Of a stretch of 11,847 nucleotides of DNA, positions 6,488 through 11,847 are shown piece by piece (the stretch's first letter is position 1; each line of letters opens with the position of its first letter). The stretch is from CAZFAT01 sp964517075. Its GTDB lineage: Bacteria; Acidobacteriota; Vicinamibacteria; Vicinamibacterales; SCN-69-37. A program made the translations under genes and the position numbers. The DNA lies in assembly GCA_964517075.1 (NCBI GenBank), contig CAZFAT010000165.1:1-11847 (forward strand). Direction: 5' to 3'. The notes under the pieces are model-generated. The model saw only the letters and a program-made list of their open reading frames with translations. It had not been told where the DNA came from and ran no database searches.

Positions 6488-7060
6488 ATGATGGCTCGCA
6501 CATCCCGGATCGGTCGATTCCTGGCGCTGGCGGCACTGGCCGCCGTGACCGGCCTGCCCGCAACGCCTCACGCCCAGAGCGTGACCGGCGTGACCCCCAA
6601 TTGGGGCGACCTCCAGCCCTTTACGCGAGCGGTCACCGCGACGCGCGAGGTCGAGCACGGGCTGGGCCTCCATTTCAGCGGCCCGGACGGCATCATGATG
6701 GTGTCGTTTGCGGGGCGCCTCAGCCTCCGAACGCTGGCGCCGCCCACGGGCCTCACCGTGGTCATGGCGCCGCCCGTCATGGCCAACCCCAACCTCATCC
6801 GCAAGCCAACGCTGATCTTCCTGGCCGACGACACGACGGACGCCCGGGAAGTCATCGACGCGAGCGGCAGCGTGCGGGTCGACGATCCCGCCCCCGGCGC
6901 CACCGTCCGAAGCGCCTTGGGCCGCATCGGCGCCGCCGACTTCGTCCGGCTGACCAAGGCCAAGACGCTCACCGCCGAGGTCTTCGGATCGATGACCACC
7001 GTGAGGCCGGAGCAGATTCAGGCGATGAAGGCCCTCGCGGAGAAGCTGAAGCTGGAATAG
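6488..7060 (+). CDS. Secreted protein of unknown function
   Basis: A 190-aa protein that I do not recognise. Residues 1-31 form a typical Sec signal peptide: a basic start (MMARTSR), a hydrophobic core of Ala and Leu, and a probable AXA-type cleavage at PHAQS. The mature part of about 160 residues has no cysteine. It includes a Met/Pro/Asn-rich hydrophobic stretch near the middle (VVMAPPVMANPN), an acidic segment (ADDTTDAREVIDASG), and a C-terminal Lys/Glu helix (IQAMKALAEKLKLE). The predicted fold is mixed alpha/beta. Two adjacent ATGs (6488 and 6491) fit AAGGAG at 6477-6482, with 5 and 8 nt spacing; the second is equally possible. The frame is open further upstream, but that part lacks protein character and would run through the sigma-54 promoter. 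It appears to be a single-gene unit driven by that promoter. Role unknown; periplasmic or extracellular. Confidence 0.82.
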   Translation: MMARTSRIGRFLALAALAAVTGLPATPHAQSVTGVTPNWGDLQPFTRAVTATREVEHGLGLHFSGPDGIMMVSFAGRLSLRTLAPPTGLTVVMAPPVMANPNLIRKPTLIFLADDTTDAREVIDASGSVRVDDPAPGATVRSALGRIGAADFVRLTKAKTLTAEVFGSMTTVRPEQIQAMKALAEKLKLE

Positions 7061-7071
7061 GGCCAGACATC

Positions 7072-7185
7072 TGGCTGTTGGCTATTGGTTATTGGCTATC
7101 GCGATTGGGTTATTGAGTTATTGATTGGGTGATTGGGTGATCGGGTTATTGATCGAGCCATTAAGCTATTGGGTGATTGGGTGAT
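7072..7185. repeat. Degenerate 7-8 nt tandem repeat array (TGGSTAT / TGGGTGAT)
   Basis: About fourteen short units run head to tail. Four 7-nt units come first (TGGCTGT, TGGCTAT, TGGTTAT, TGGCTAT), then mostly 8-nt units such as TGGGTTAT, TGAGTTAT, TGGGTGAT and CGGGTTAT, with occasional 4-6 nt partial units. A 19-nt exact direct repeat occurs at 7124-7142 and 7168-7186. The array is visibly AT-richer than the surrounding DNA. It fills nearly all of the gap after the secreted-protein gene and runs into the first codons of the TSUP gene. It looks like a replication-slippage product rather than a coding or CRISPR repeat. Confidence 0.85.
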
Positions 7186-7947
7186 CTCTCGGCGCCGGAT
7201 ACCATCATCATCGCCGCGGCGGCGTTGGCGGCCGGGCTCATCAATTCGCTCGCGGGCGGCGGCACGCTGATCTCCTTTCCGGTGCTGACGGCCCTGGGCA
7301 TTCCCGCCGTCGCCGCCAACGTCACGAACACCATCGCGCTTACGCCGGGGTTCCTCGGCGGCCTGCTCGCTCAGCGGCGTGACCTGCGAGGTCAGGGTTC
7401 CCGGCTCTGGCGCGCCGTGCCGGCCTCGGCCCTGGGCGGCATCGCCGGCGCGCTCCTCCTGCTCTGGTCGGACGAGCGCGTGTTCCTCGAGGTGGTCCCC
7501 TGGCTGATCCTCCTCGCGTCGGGACTCGTGGCGGCGCAGGAGCCCCTCCGGCGCTGGCTGGCCGCGCGGACACTTCGCGCCGAACCCGGCGTCACCGGCG
7601 ACGGGCCCATCGCGGTTCCGCTGGCCATCGCATCCATCTACGGGGGTTACTTCGGCGCCGGACTGAGCGTCCTCGTGCTCGCGGGACTCGGGCTCGTCGT
7701 CCATGACACGCTGACACGGTTGAACGCCCTGAAGCAGGCGGTGTCGCTGAGCATCAGCGTCACGGCGGGCGTCTTCTTCGTCTTCTCCGGGCAGATCGTC
7801 TGGCCGATCGCGCTGATCATGGCGGCCGGCGCGCTCGCAGGCGGGACACTCGGCGGCGGACTCGCCACGCGCATCAACCCCGCTCACCTCCGCCGCATCG
7901 TCGTCGGCATCGGCGTGGTGGTGGCGGGGATTTATCTGTTCTCGTAG
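7177..7947 (+). CDS. TSUP-family (TauE/SafE) membrane permease
   Basis: A 256-aa integral membrane protein with about eight hydrophobic segments in the two-repeat layout of the TSUP/DUF81 family. The first half carries GLINSLAGGGTLISFPVL (20-37) and AANVTNTIAL (47-55); the second half carries SIYGGYFGAG (153-162) and LNALKQAVSL (182-191). Known family members export sulfite, sulfonates or other small organic anions; the substrate here is not evident. An in-frame stop at 7174-7176 directly precedes the TTG at 7177, and homology begins by about residue 8, so this TTG is the only start that keeps the whole N-terminal helix. It lies inside the upstream repeat array and lacks a Shine-Dalgarno, so the original start region may have been replaced. 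It converges on the PilZ gene. Confidence 0.9.
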   Translation: MGDLSAPDTIIIAAAALAAGLINSLAGGGTLISFPVLTALGIPAVAANVTNTIALTPGFLGGLLAQRRDLRGQGSRLWRAVPASALGGIAGALLLLWSDERVFLEVVPWLILLASGLVAAQEPLRRWLAARTLRAEPGVTGDGPIAVPLAIASIYGGYFGAGLSVLVLAGLGLVVHDTLTRLNALKQAVSLSISVTAGVFFVFSGQIVWPIALIMAAGALAGGTLGGGLATRINPAHLRRIVVGIGVVVAGIYLFS

Positions 7948-7959
7948 CGTTGAGCTTAC

Positions 7960-7975
7960 GGCGCGCCGCCGCGCC
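7960..7975. terminator. Possible bidirectional terminator hairpin between convergent genes
   Basis: GGCGCG (7960-7965) and CGCGCC (7970-7975) form a perfect 6-bp stem with a 4-nt loop in the 28-nt gap between the TSUP and PilZ stop codons. There is no T-tract on either strand, so any terminator action would be weak. Confidence 0.35.
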
Positions 7976-8371
7976 TCACGTGCCCAACCGCAGATCCGTG
8001 ACGCGCTGCAGGAGCTCCCTGATGGTACGGTCGACGTCCTGCGGCGGCCGGACGAACTCGAAGCCGGCCGAATAGCGGCGCGTGCCATCCGTCGCGCGCG
8101 TCGGGCGGCAGTAGACGTGGCGCGCTTCGAGCAGCGTCGACATATGGTCCTGCGTCGTGAGCCGGACGACGTGCGAGCTGTCGGGCAGAGGCTCGGACAC
8201 CTCGGCGCCAAAGCCGTCGAGACTCAGGTTCTGAACGACGATGGGCTGGTTGGATCCGACCAGATGACCGGCCAGACGGCCCTTCGCATCGAACCGCAGC
8301 GCGGTCCGCTTCTCTGGGCCCGTCCCTCGTCCACCCGCGCTCAACGGTCGGATATGCCGGATCTCTCCCAC
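7976..8371 (-). CDS. Single-domain PilZ protein, probable c-di-GMP receptor
   Basis: A 131-aa soluble protein. Both c-di-GMP-binding signatures of PilZ are present in the normal order: RxxxR as R22-T-A-L-R26, and (D/N)xSxxG as N48-L-S-L-D-G53. The beta-strand pattern continues with VVRLTT, EARHVYC and the late YSAGFEF (100-106), and a C-terminal helix follows. Binding of cyclic di-GMP is therefore likely; the output partner is unknown, but PilZ proteins often control pili, motility or exopolysaccharide. The frame is open up to 8593, but the upstream part lacks homology-like character. The GTG at 8371 is preferred because AGGGGG lies 4 nt upstream and a sigma-54 promoter match at 8400-8415 would start RNA near 8389, which excludes any longer protein from that transcript. 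Confidence 0.87.
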   Translation of the reverse strand: MGEIRHIRPLSAGGRGTGPEKRTALRFDAKGRLAGHLVGSNQPIVVQNLSLDGFGAEVSEPLPDSSHVVRLTTQDHMSTLLEARHVYCRPTRATDGTRRYSAGFEFVRPPQDVDRTIRELLQRVTDLRLGT

Positions 8372-8375
8372 GAAT

Positions 8376-8381
8376 CCCCCT
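8376..8381 (-). promoter_or_regulatory. Ribosome-binding site that sets the PilZ start
   Basis: The minus strand reads AGGGGG, 4 nt before the GTG at 8371. It lies within the short leader predicted from the upstream -24/-12 promoter, supporting the 131-aa product over the 205-aa open frame. Confidence 0.5.
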
Positions 8382-8399
8382 GAATTCGCCGCGTAACGG

Positions 8400-8415
8400 A
8401 GCAAGAGGAGTGCCG
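8400..8415 (-). promoter_or_regulatory. Sigma-54 promoter candidate for the PilZ gene
   Basis: The minus strand reads CGGCACTCCTCTTGCT. It carries GGCAC at -24 and TTGCT at -12 with exact spacing; only the first base and the purine position differ from TGGCACRNNNNTTGCW. The predicted start near 8389 leaves an 18-nt leader containing the AGGGGG ribosome-binding site. A CGCCC-T-GGGCG palindrome at 8499-8509, about 110-120 nt upstream of the start, is a possible activator site. Confidence 0.65.
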
Positions 8416-8535
8416 GGGCGGGCTGGGACCAACAGGCAAGCAGGACGCGGAAAACGGACGGACTCCCGGCGTTGTGCGGCCTGCCAAAGGACCTAAGACG
8501 CCCTGGGCGCAGACTCGCCGCGGTAATCCGTCGGG

Positions 8536-8560
8536 GGCGACGGTTTCGTTCGTCGTCGCC
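8536..8560. other. Stem-loop in the divergent PilZ / TPR intergenic region
   Basis: GGCGACG (8536-8542) and CGTCGCC (8554-8560) pair perfectly around an 11-nt loop. It lies in the 253-nt gap (8372-8624), which otherwise shows only the sigma-54 site and the GGAGG ribosome-binding site of the TPR gene. A weak -10-like TAGACT sits near 8601-8606. The role could be a regulator site or leader structure for the plus-strand gene. Confidence 0.25.
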
Positions 8561-8624
8561 AGGGGACGAGGCCTGCGGCGGGTCCATGCGCAATCCGGGC
8601 TAGACTCGACGTGGAGGTGCCGTC

Positions 8625-9488
8625 GTGTCGCAGCGGTGGCGAACAGGTCTCAGCATCGCAGCGGTCTGGCTCCTCGGGTTGACGGGATGGTCTCCACTCG
8701 TGGCGCGCCAGCATCAGCCGCCACGCGCCACCGCGACAGCCCAGCCGGCCGCCCTACCGGCCGGCGCGCTCGCGACTGCGCAGCGGCGCTTCTACGACGG
8801 CCGCTATCTCGAGGCCGCGGATCTCGCCCTCGCCCTTCGCGCGGACGATCCCGGGCAACTGGAGAGCTACGAGCTCAGAACGTCCGCCCTTCTCTTTCAG
8901 ATCAAGCGGCTGGTCGGGGAGGCCAAGGACAAGGAAAAGGCCTTCAAAGCCTGCGAAACCTGTCCGGCGCTACTCTCGCTGTTCCTCGCCGACTTCAAGG
9001 AAGGCCAGGCGGCCGCGCGCGTCCGGCTGGCCGAAACGCCCGACGACGAGCCGGCGCGCTTTTTCCTGGGCAAGCTCAACCTGAACTACGTCTGGCTGCA
9101 GCTCGGGCCGCTCGGCAAACGCACGGGCTGGAACGAGTACTGGGAAGCGCGCCGCTCGATGGACGCGGTGCTCGAGAAGAACCCCGCCCACGTCCGCGCC
9201 CGCGTCGCCCGCGCCTGGATCGAGTACATCGTGGACACGCGCACACCCTGGGGGTTCGGCTGGATCCTGGGCGGAGGCAGCAAGAAGCGAGCGCTGGAGA
9301 CGCTGCGGGCGGCGGCCACCGCGCCTGACTCCGCGTTCTTCGACCGAACGGAGGCGGAGTTCGCGCTGTGGGAGATGCACGTGCGCGAGAAGAACATTCC
9401 CGCCGGTGTCGACATCGCCCGGCGCCTCGCCGCCGAGTTTCCGGAGAACCGGGAACTGGTCCGGTTCCTGGACGCGAACCGGAAATGA
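8625..9488 (+). CDS. Exported TPR-like protein of unknown function
   Basis: A 287-aa protein. Residues 1-28 are a signal peptide or N-terminal anchor (MSQRWRTG followed by a hydrophobic run), then a Pro/Ala/Thr-rich linker to about residue 48. The rest is helical with degenerate tetratricopeptide-like units: ALATAQRRFYDGRYLEAADL (48-67), a unit near PARFFLGKLNLNYVW (143-157), RRSMDAVLEKNPAHVRARVA (176-195), and the C-terminal unit ending in AAEFPENRELVRFLDANRK. A CxxC pair (C110-E-T-C113) and WILGGGSKKRALETL (213-227) are also visible. It probably acts as a periplasmic scaffold or adaptor; no partner can be named. The GTG start is set by GGAGG at 8613-8617, 7 nt upstream. It is divergent from the PilZ gene and converges on the isomerase gene. 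Confidence 0.85.
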   Translation: MSQRWRTGLSIAAVWLLGLTGWSPLVARQHQPPRATATAQPAALPAGALATAQRRFYDGRYLEAADLALALRADDPGQLESYELRTSALLFQIKRLVGEAKDKEKAFKACETCPALLSLFLADFKEGQAAARVRLAETPDDEPARFFLGKLNLNYVWLQLGPLGKRTGWNEYWEARRSMDAVLEKNPAHVRARVARAWIEYIVDTRTPWGFGWILGGGSKKRALETLRAAATAPDSAFFDRTEAEFALWEMHVREKNIPAGVDIARRLAAEFPENRELVRFLDANRK

Positions 9489-9491
9489 CGT

Positions 9492-9567
9492 GGTTCTCGG
9501 TTCCCGGTTCTCGGTCCCCGTTCGAGGCATGCAACCCAGAACCGAAAACTGAAAACCGATAACCGAG
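9492..9567. repeat. Oppositely oriented 7-nt repeat arrays between convergent genes
   Basis: The left array (9492-9519) has four 7-nt units: GGTTCTC, GGTTCCC, GGTTCTC, GGTCCCC. The right array (9533-9567) has five units of the complementary sense: AACCCAG, AACCGAA, AACTGAA, AACCGAT, AACCGAG. A perfect GCATGC palindrome (9527-9532) marks the centre. The arms can pair imperfectly into a long hairpin. The element fills almost all of the 81-nt gap between the TPR stop and the isomerase stop, so it may act as a two-way transcript end. Confidence 0.8.
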
Positions 9568-9569
9568 CG

Positions 9570-10439
9570 CTACGCGCTCTCCACCAGCTTCTTGAGATTC
9601 CTCCCGCAAATCCGGCTGGCCTCGAGCTTGTCGCCGCCCGGGCCGGGCCAGTGGGTCTCGAGGCTGATGCCGGCGCGATACCCGTCGCGAAGCAAGGCGT
9701 CGATCTGACCGCGCCAGTCCACGCCCATCTCGCCGACCGGGCCCCACGTGGGCTTGTGGTCGTTCACGTAGCAGTCCTTCGCGTGGACGTGCACGATGCG
9801 GTTGACCGGCAGGGTGGCGTACCCCTCGGGGAACGGCTTCTCGCCCGCGACCATCGCATTGGCCGGATCCCAGACGATGCCGAGATTGGGATGATCGATT
9901 GCCGCCATCACCCGCGCGGTTTCGGCGCCCGTGGCGATGTTGCAGGCCGCCTCGTTCTCGAGGCCGATGATGGCGCCATGCCCGGCCGCCTGATCGGCCA
10001 GGTCCCGCAGCGCCGAGACGATGCGATCGAAACACGCCGGCGGATCGACCGTGCGCCAGTAGGAAAACACGCGGATGAACTTCGCCCCCGTGCGCCCGGC
10101 GATTGCGAACGCGCGCGCCGCCAGCCGCGGCTGATCGGCGATCGTGTGCCGCGACCCGAACATGTCCTGCTGGAAGCGCTCGTCGACCGGCGGCGCGTCC
10201 GGCAGGACGCACTTGAGGAGCGGCGTGGCAATCGACAGGATCCGCATGCCGCGCTCGTCGACCTCGGCTTTGGCGCGGTCGATCTCCTCGTTGGTGAGGT
10301 CAATGATGTTCTTCCCGTTGACCAGCCGTAACTCGACGTCGGTCATGCCGATGGAGGTCATTTCGTCCAGCGACAGCGTGAAATCAGCAGGCGAGAACTC
10401 GTCGGTAATCGCCCCGATGGACAGGCGGGCAGGCTTCAT
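9570..10439 (-). CDS. Sugar phosphate isomerase/epimerase (TIM-barrel, AP endonuclease 2-like fold)
   Basis: A 289-aa cytoplasmic protein of the xylose-isomerase-like TIM-barrel family (PF01261 type). The likely metal or catalytic residues fall at the usual strand ends: E161 or E163 in GLENEA, D191 in GIVWDPANAM, H217/H219 in IVHVHAKD, and E261 in SLETHWPGPGGD. Members isomerise, epimerise or cleave keto-sugars; the exact substrate is not evident. The ATG at 10439 overlaps the dehydrogenase stop (ATGA, 4 nt) and has GGAGG at 10447-10451, 7 nt upstream, so it is translationally coupled; a longer start at 10472 is unlikely. As the last gene of the visible cytochrome / dehydrogenase / isomerase operon, it probably acts on the product of the upstream oxidoreductase. 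Confidence 0.92.
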   Translation of the reverse strand: MKPARLSIGAITDEFSPADFTLSLDEMTSIGMTDVELRLVNGKNIIDLTNEEIDRAKAEVDERGMRILSIATPLLKCVLPDAPPVDERFQQDMFGSRHTIADQPRLAARAFAIAGRTGAKFIRVFSYWRTVDPPACFDRIVSALRDLADQAAGHGAIIGLENEAACNIATGAETARVMAAIDHPNLGIVWDPANAMVAGEKPFPEGYATLPVNRIVHVHAKDCYVNDHKPTWGPVGEMGVDWRGQIDALLRDGYRAGISLETHWPGPGGDKLEASRICGRNLKKLVESA

Positions 10440-11458
10440 GCGGGCACCTCCACTTGCCGACCCGTTCGGCACGACGTGTAAATGGCTTCGACAACGGCGA
10501 GGGCATTCAGGCCGTCCTCGCCGGTGATGGGCGGCTGGCCACCGGTCGCGATCGCGTCACCCAGCCCGCGGAACTGGCGCTCGAAGGGCTCAATCGAGAT
10601 CGCCATCGGGTCCGACGCGCCCGACGCCGCTTGTTCCGCGACGGGCGCGGGATCCCCCGCGTCGTCCTGCACATCCCACGTGGTGAGCTTGTCGCCCGTG
10701 ACGACCGCGGTCCCTTTGACGCCGTGAATCTCGACGCGCTCGGGATAGCCGGGCCAGAACGCCGTGGACGCCTGGATGACGCCCGTGGCGCCGTTGGCGT
10801 AGGTCAGCATCGCGGTGAGGACGTCCTCCGACTCGATACGATGGGCCGCGCCGAGCTGCCAGGTGCCGTAGACCTCGCGGACGGGGCCGATGAGCCAGCG
10901 CAGCAAATCCACCTGGTGGATCGCCTGGTTGATCAGCGCGCCGCCTCCTTCAACCGCCCAGCTGCCCTTGATGGGCCGCGAATAGTACGCGTCGGTCCGA
11001 TGCCACTTGACGTAAGCGTCGCACTGCAGGAGTTTGCCGAGCCTGCCGCCGGGGAGTGCCTTGGCGAGGAACCGGCTGCACTCGTCGAACCGGTGCTGAC
11101 TCACGACCGCGAGGAGCACCCCGCCCTTCCGGGCCGTGTCGATCATGCGCCGCGCCGTCTCGACGGTCGTCGCGATGGGCTTCTGGACCTGGATGTGCTT
11201 GCCGTGCGCCGCGCAAATCTCGAGCGGCTGCAGGCGGAAGTCGGGAAACGTGCAGACATCCACGACATCCACCTCGGGATGCCGGCAGAGCGCCTCGTAG
11301 CTCTCGATGAACTCGGCGCCGGTTTCCGCGGCAAAGCGGCGGCCGGCCTCCGGATTGACGTCCGTACACGCGCGCAGCGTGTAGCCGATGTTCTTGTATG
11401 CCCGCGCGTGCAGATTCGCGATGGCGCCCGTGCCAATCAGGCCGACTCTCAAGTGCAT
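10436..11458 (-). CDS. Gfo/Idh/MocA family NAD(P)-dependent oxidoreductase
   Basis: A 340-aa cytoplasmic dehydrogenase. The N-terminal Rossmann fold has GLIGTGAIAN (6-15), the acidic residue D33 in ACTDVNP that would favour NAD, and VDVVDVCTFPDF (63-74). The usual EKP motif appears as Q92-K93-P94. The C-terminal substrate domain carries the probable catalytic pair H181 and D184 in GGGALINQAIHQVDLLRWL. The substrate is probably a sugar or keto-glycoside, judged from the isomerase that follows with a 4-nt overlap. The first ATG (11458) is only 1 nt from its AGGAGG, which is too close; the TTG at 11452 (third codon) has a 7-nt spacing and still keeps the whole Rossmann strand, so the real start may be 11452. 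The gene lies 18 nt behind the cytochrome c gene. Confidence 0.93.
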   Translation of the reverse strand: MHLRVGLIGTGAIANLHARAYKNIGYTLRACTDVNPEAGRRFAAETGAEFIESYEALCRHPEVDVVDVCTFPDFRLQPLEICAAHGKHIQVQKPIATTVETARRMIDTARKGGVLLAVVSQHRFDECSRFLAKALPGGRLGKLLQCDAYVKWHRTDAYYSRPIKGSWAVEGGGALINQAIHQVDLLRWLIGPVREVYGTWQLGAAHRIESEDVLTAMLTYANGATGVIQASTAFWPGYPERVEIHGVKGTAVVTGDKLTTWDVQDDAGDPAPVAEQAASGASDPMAISIEPFERQFRGLGDAIATGGQPPITGEDGLNALAVVEAIYTSCRTGRQVEVPA

Positions 11459-11459
11459 G

Positions 11460-11465
11460 CCTCCT
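11460..11465 (-). promoter_or_regulatory. Ribosome-binding site that bears on the oxidoreductase start
   Basis: The minus strand reads AGGAGG, 1 nt before the ATG at 11458 and 7 nt before the TTG at 11452. The isomerase and TPR genes here use GGAGG with a 7-nt spacing, which favours TTG initiation. Confidence 0.6.
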
Positions 11466-11476
11466 TCGTCGGGATG

Positions 11477-11847
11477 TTATTGCTCGATCTTGAACAGTTC
11501 GGCCTCGGTCCACGGCCGCGTGCGAGAGGCCGTCTGCCCCCGCACGTCCTTGACCTGCGCGGGGCTGATGGGTGAGGCCGTGTGCCCCCACTCGCGGCGG
11601 ATGAACGTGAGCGCGGCGGAAATCTGTTCGTCCGTCAGCACGGCGCCGAGACCGGGCATCAGGCCAACGCTGCCTTCCTTGCCGTGCAGCACGAGGCGGA
11701 TCGTCGCGCCGGCCGGACCGTTCGCGATCGGCGACTCGATGAGCGACGGCGCCAACCCCTCGCGTCCCTGGCCATCCGACTGGTGGCACGCGACGCAAAG
11801 GTTCGAGTACACCTCGCGCCCGGCCACCTGCCACTTCTGCTCCTCCG
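11477..11847 (-). CDS. Cytochrome c domain protein, C-terminal part (5' end outside window)
   Basis: The frame is open to the window edge, so the N-terminus is missing; about 122 residues are visible. It contains one c-type heme motif, CVACH (codons at 11783-11797), followed by SDGQGREGLAPSL and a likely axial methionine in GLMPGLGAVLTDEQISAALTFIRREWG, the usual order of a monoheme class I cytochrome domain. The tail (about 35 residues, ending WTEAELFKIEQ) is rich in Thr, Arg and Pro. The missing part may hold a signal peptide only, or a larger dehydrogenase domain (GMC, PQQ or sorbosone type) to which this is fused. It would be periplasmic and pass electrons from substrate oxidation. The first GTG in the visible frame (11825-11827) is probably not the start, because the protein-like sequence continues through it. 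Confidence 0.87.
   Translation of the reverse strand, partial: EEQKWQVAGREVYSNLCVACHQSDGQGREGLAPSLIESPIANGPAGATIRLVLHGKEGSVGLMPGLGAVLTDEQISAALTFIRREWGHTASPISPAQVKDVRGQTASRTRPWTEAELFKIEQ

Noticed and set aside
5161..6501. Long upstream extension of the pilin reading frame, antisense to the hydrolase
   Set aside because: The prepilin leader starts at 5160 with its own GAGGAG site; an N-terminal extension would abolish prepilin processing.
7072..7185. The tandem array considered as a CRISPR array
   Set aside because: The units are 7-8 nt with no unique spacers, and no cas gene is present.
7096..8211. Minus-strand ORF of 371 codons opposite the TSUP gene
   Set aside because: It has no domain; its end translates the tandem array into Ser/Pro/Asn/Ile repeats, which only reflects the DNA repeat.
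9492..9567. The facing 7-nt arrays considered as IS or transposon ends
   Set aside because: There is no transposase and no target-site duplication, and the arms are internally repetitive rather than unique terminal repeats.
10454..11575. Plus-strand ORF of 373 codons opposite the oxidoreductase
   Set aside because: Antisense shadow with a highly charged, low-complexity product.

Overview
The window is GC-rich, with tightly packed genes and long spurious antisense ORFs, as expected of a high-GC bacterium. Gene content points to an Acidobacteriota-like genome, perhaps class Vicinamibacteria: tandem hybrid histidine kinases, an exported TPR protein, a PilA-like pilin, a cytochrome c / Gfo-Idh-MocA / TIM-barrel isomerase cluster, and short low-complexity arrays in intergenic spaces. 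This assignment is inference from gene style; there is no rRNA or other marker gene. No phage, IS element, CRISPR array, tRNA or rRNA was seen.

Layout. (1) 1-2185, plus strand: the C-terminal end of a large hybrid histidine kinase, then a REC-HisKA-HATPase-REC hybrid kinase. (2) 2194-5160, minus strand: in transcription order, a type IV pilin-like protein, a low-specificity threonine aldolase, and a Glu/Asp-type cation symporter only 2 nt behind the aldolase. (3) 5380-7947, plus strand: a membrane-anchored alpha/beta hydrolase, an unrecognised secreted protein, and a TSUP (TauE/SafE) permease whose start codon lies inside a 7-8 nt repeat array. (4) 7976-8371, minus strand: a small PilZ protein with both c-di-GMP-binding motifs. 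(5) 8625-9488, plus strand: an exported TPR-like protein. (6) 9570-11847, minus strand: an operon of a c-type cytochrome (cut by the window edge), a Gfo/Idh/MocA dehydrogenase and a sugar isomerase/epimerase, probably for sugar oxidation.

The most notable regulatory signal is three good sigma-54 (-24/-12) promoter matches. They lie directly upstream of the pilin, the unknown secreted protein and the PilZ protein, each at a workable distance from a ribosome-binding site. This suggests a sigma-54 regulon joining a pilin, a c-di-GMP receptor and an unstudied exported protein. The second notable theme is two short-period repeat arrays at gene borders: an ATTGGGTG-type array that supplies the TSUP start codon, and oppositely oriented 7-nt arrays between two convergent genes.
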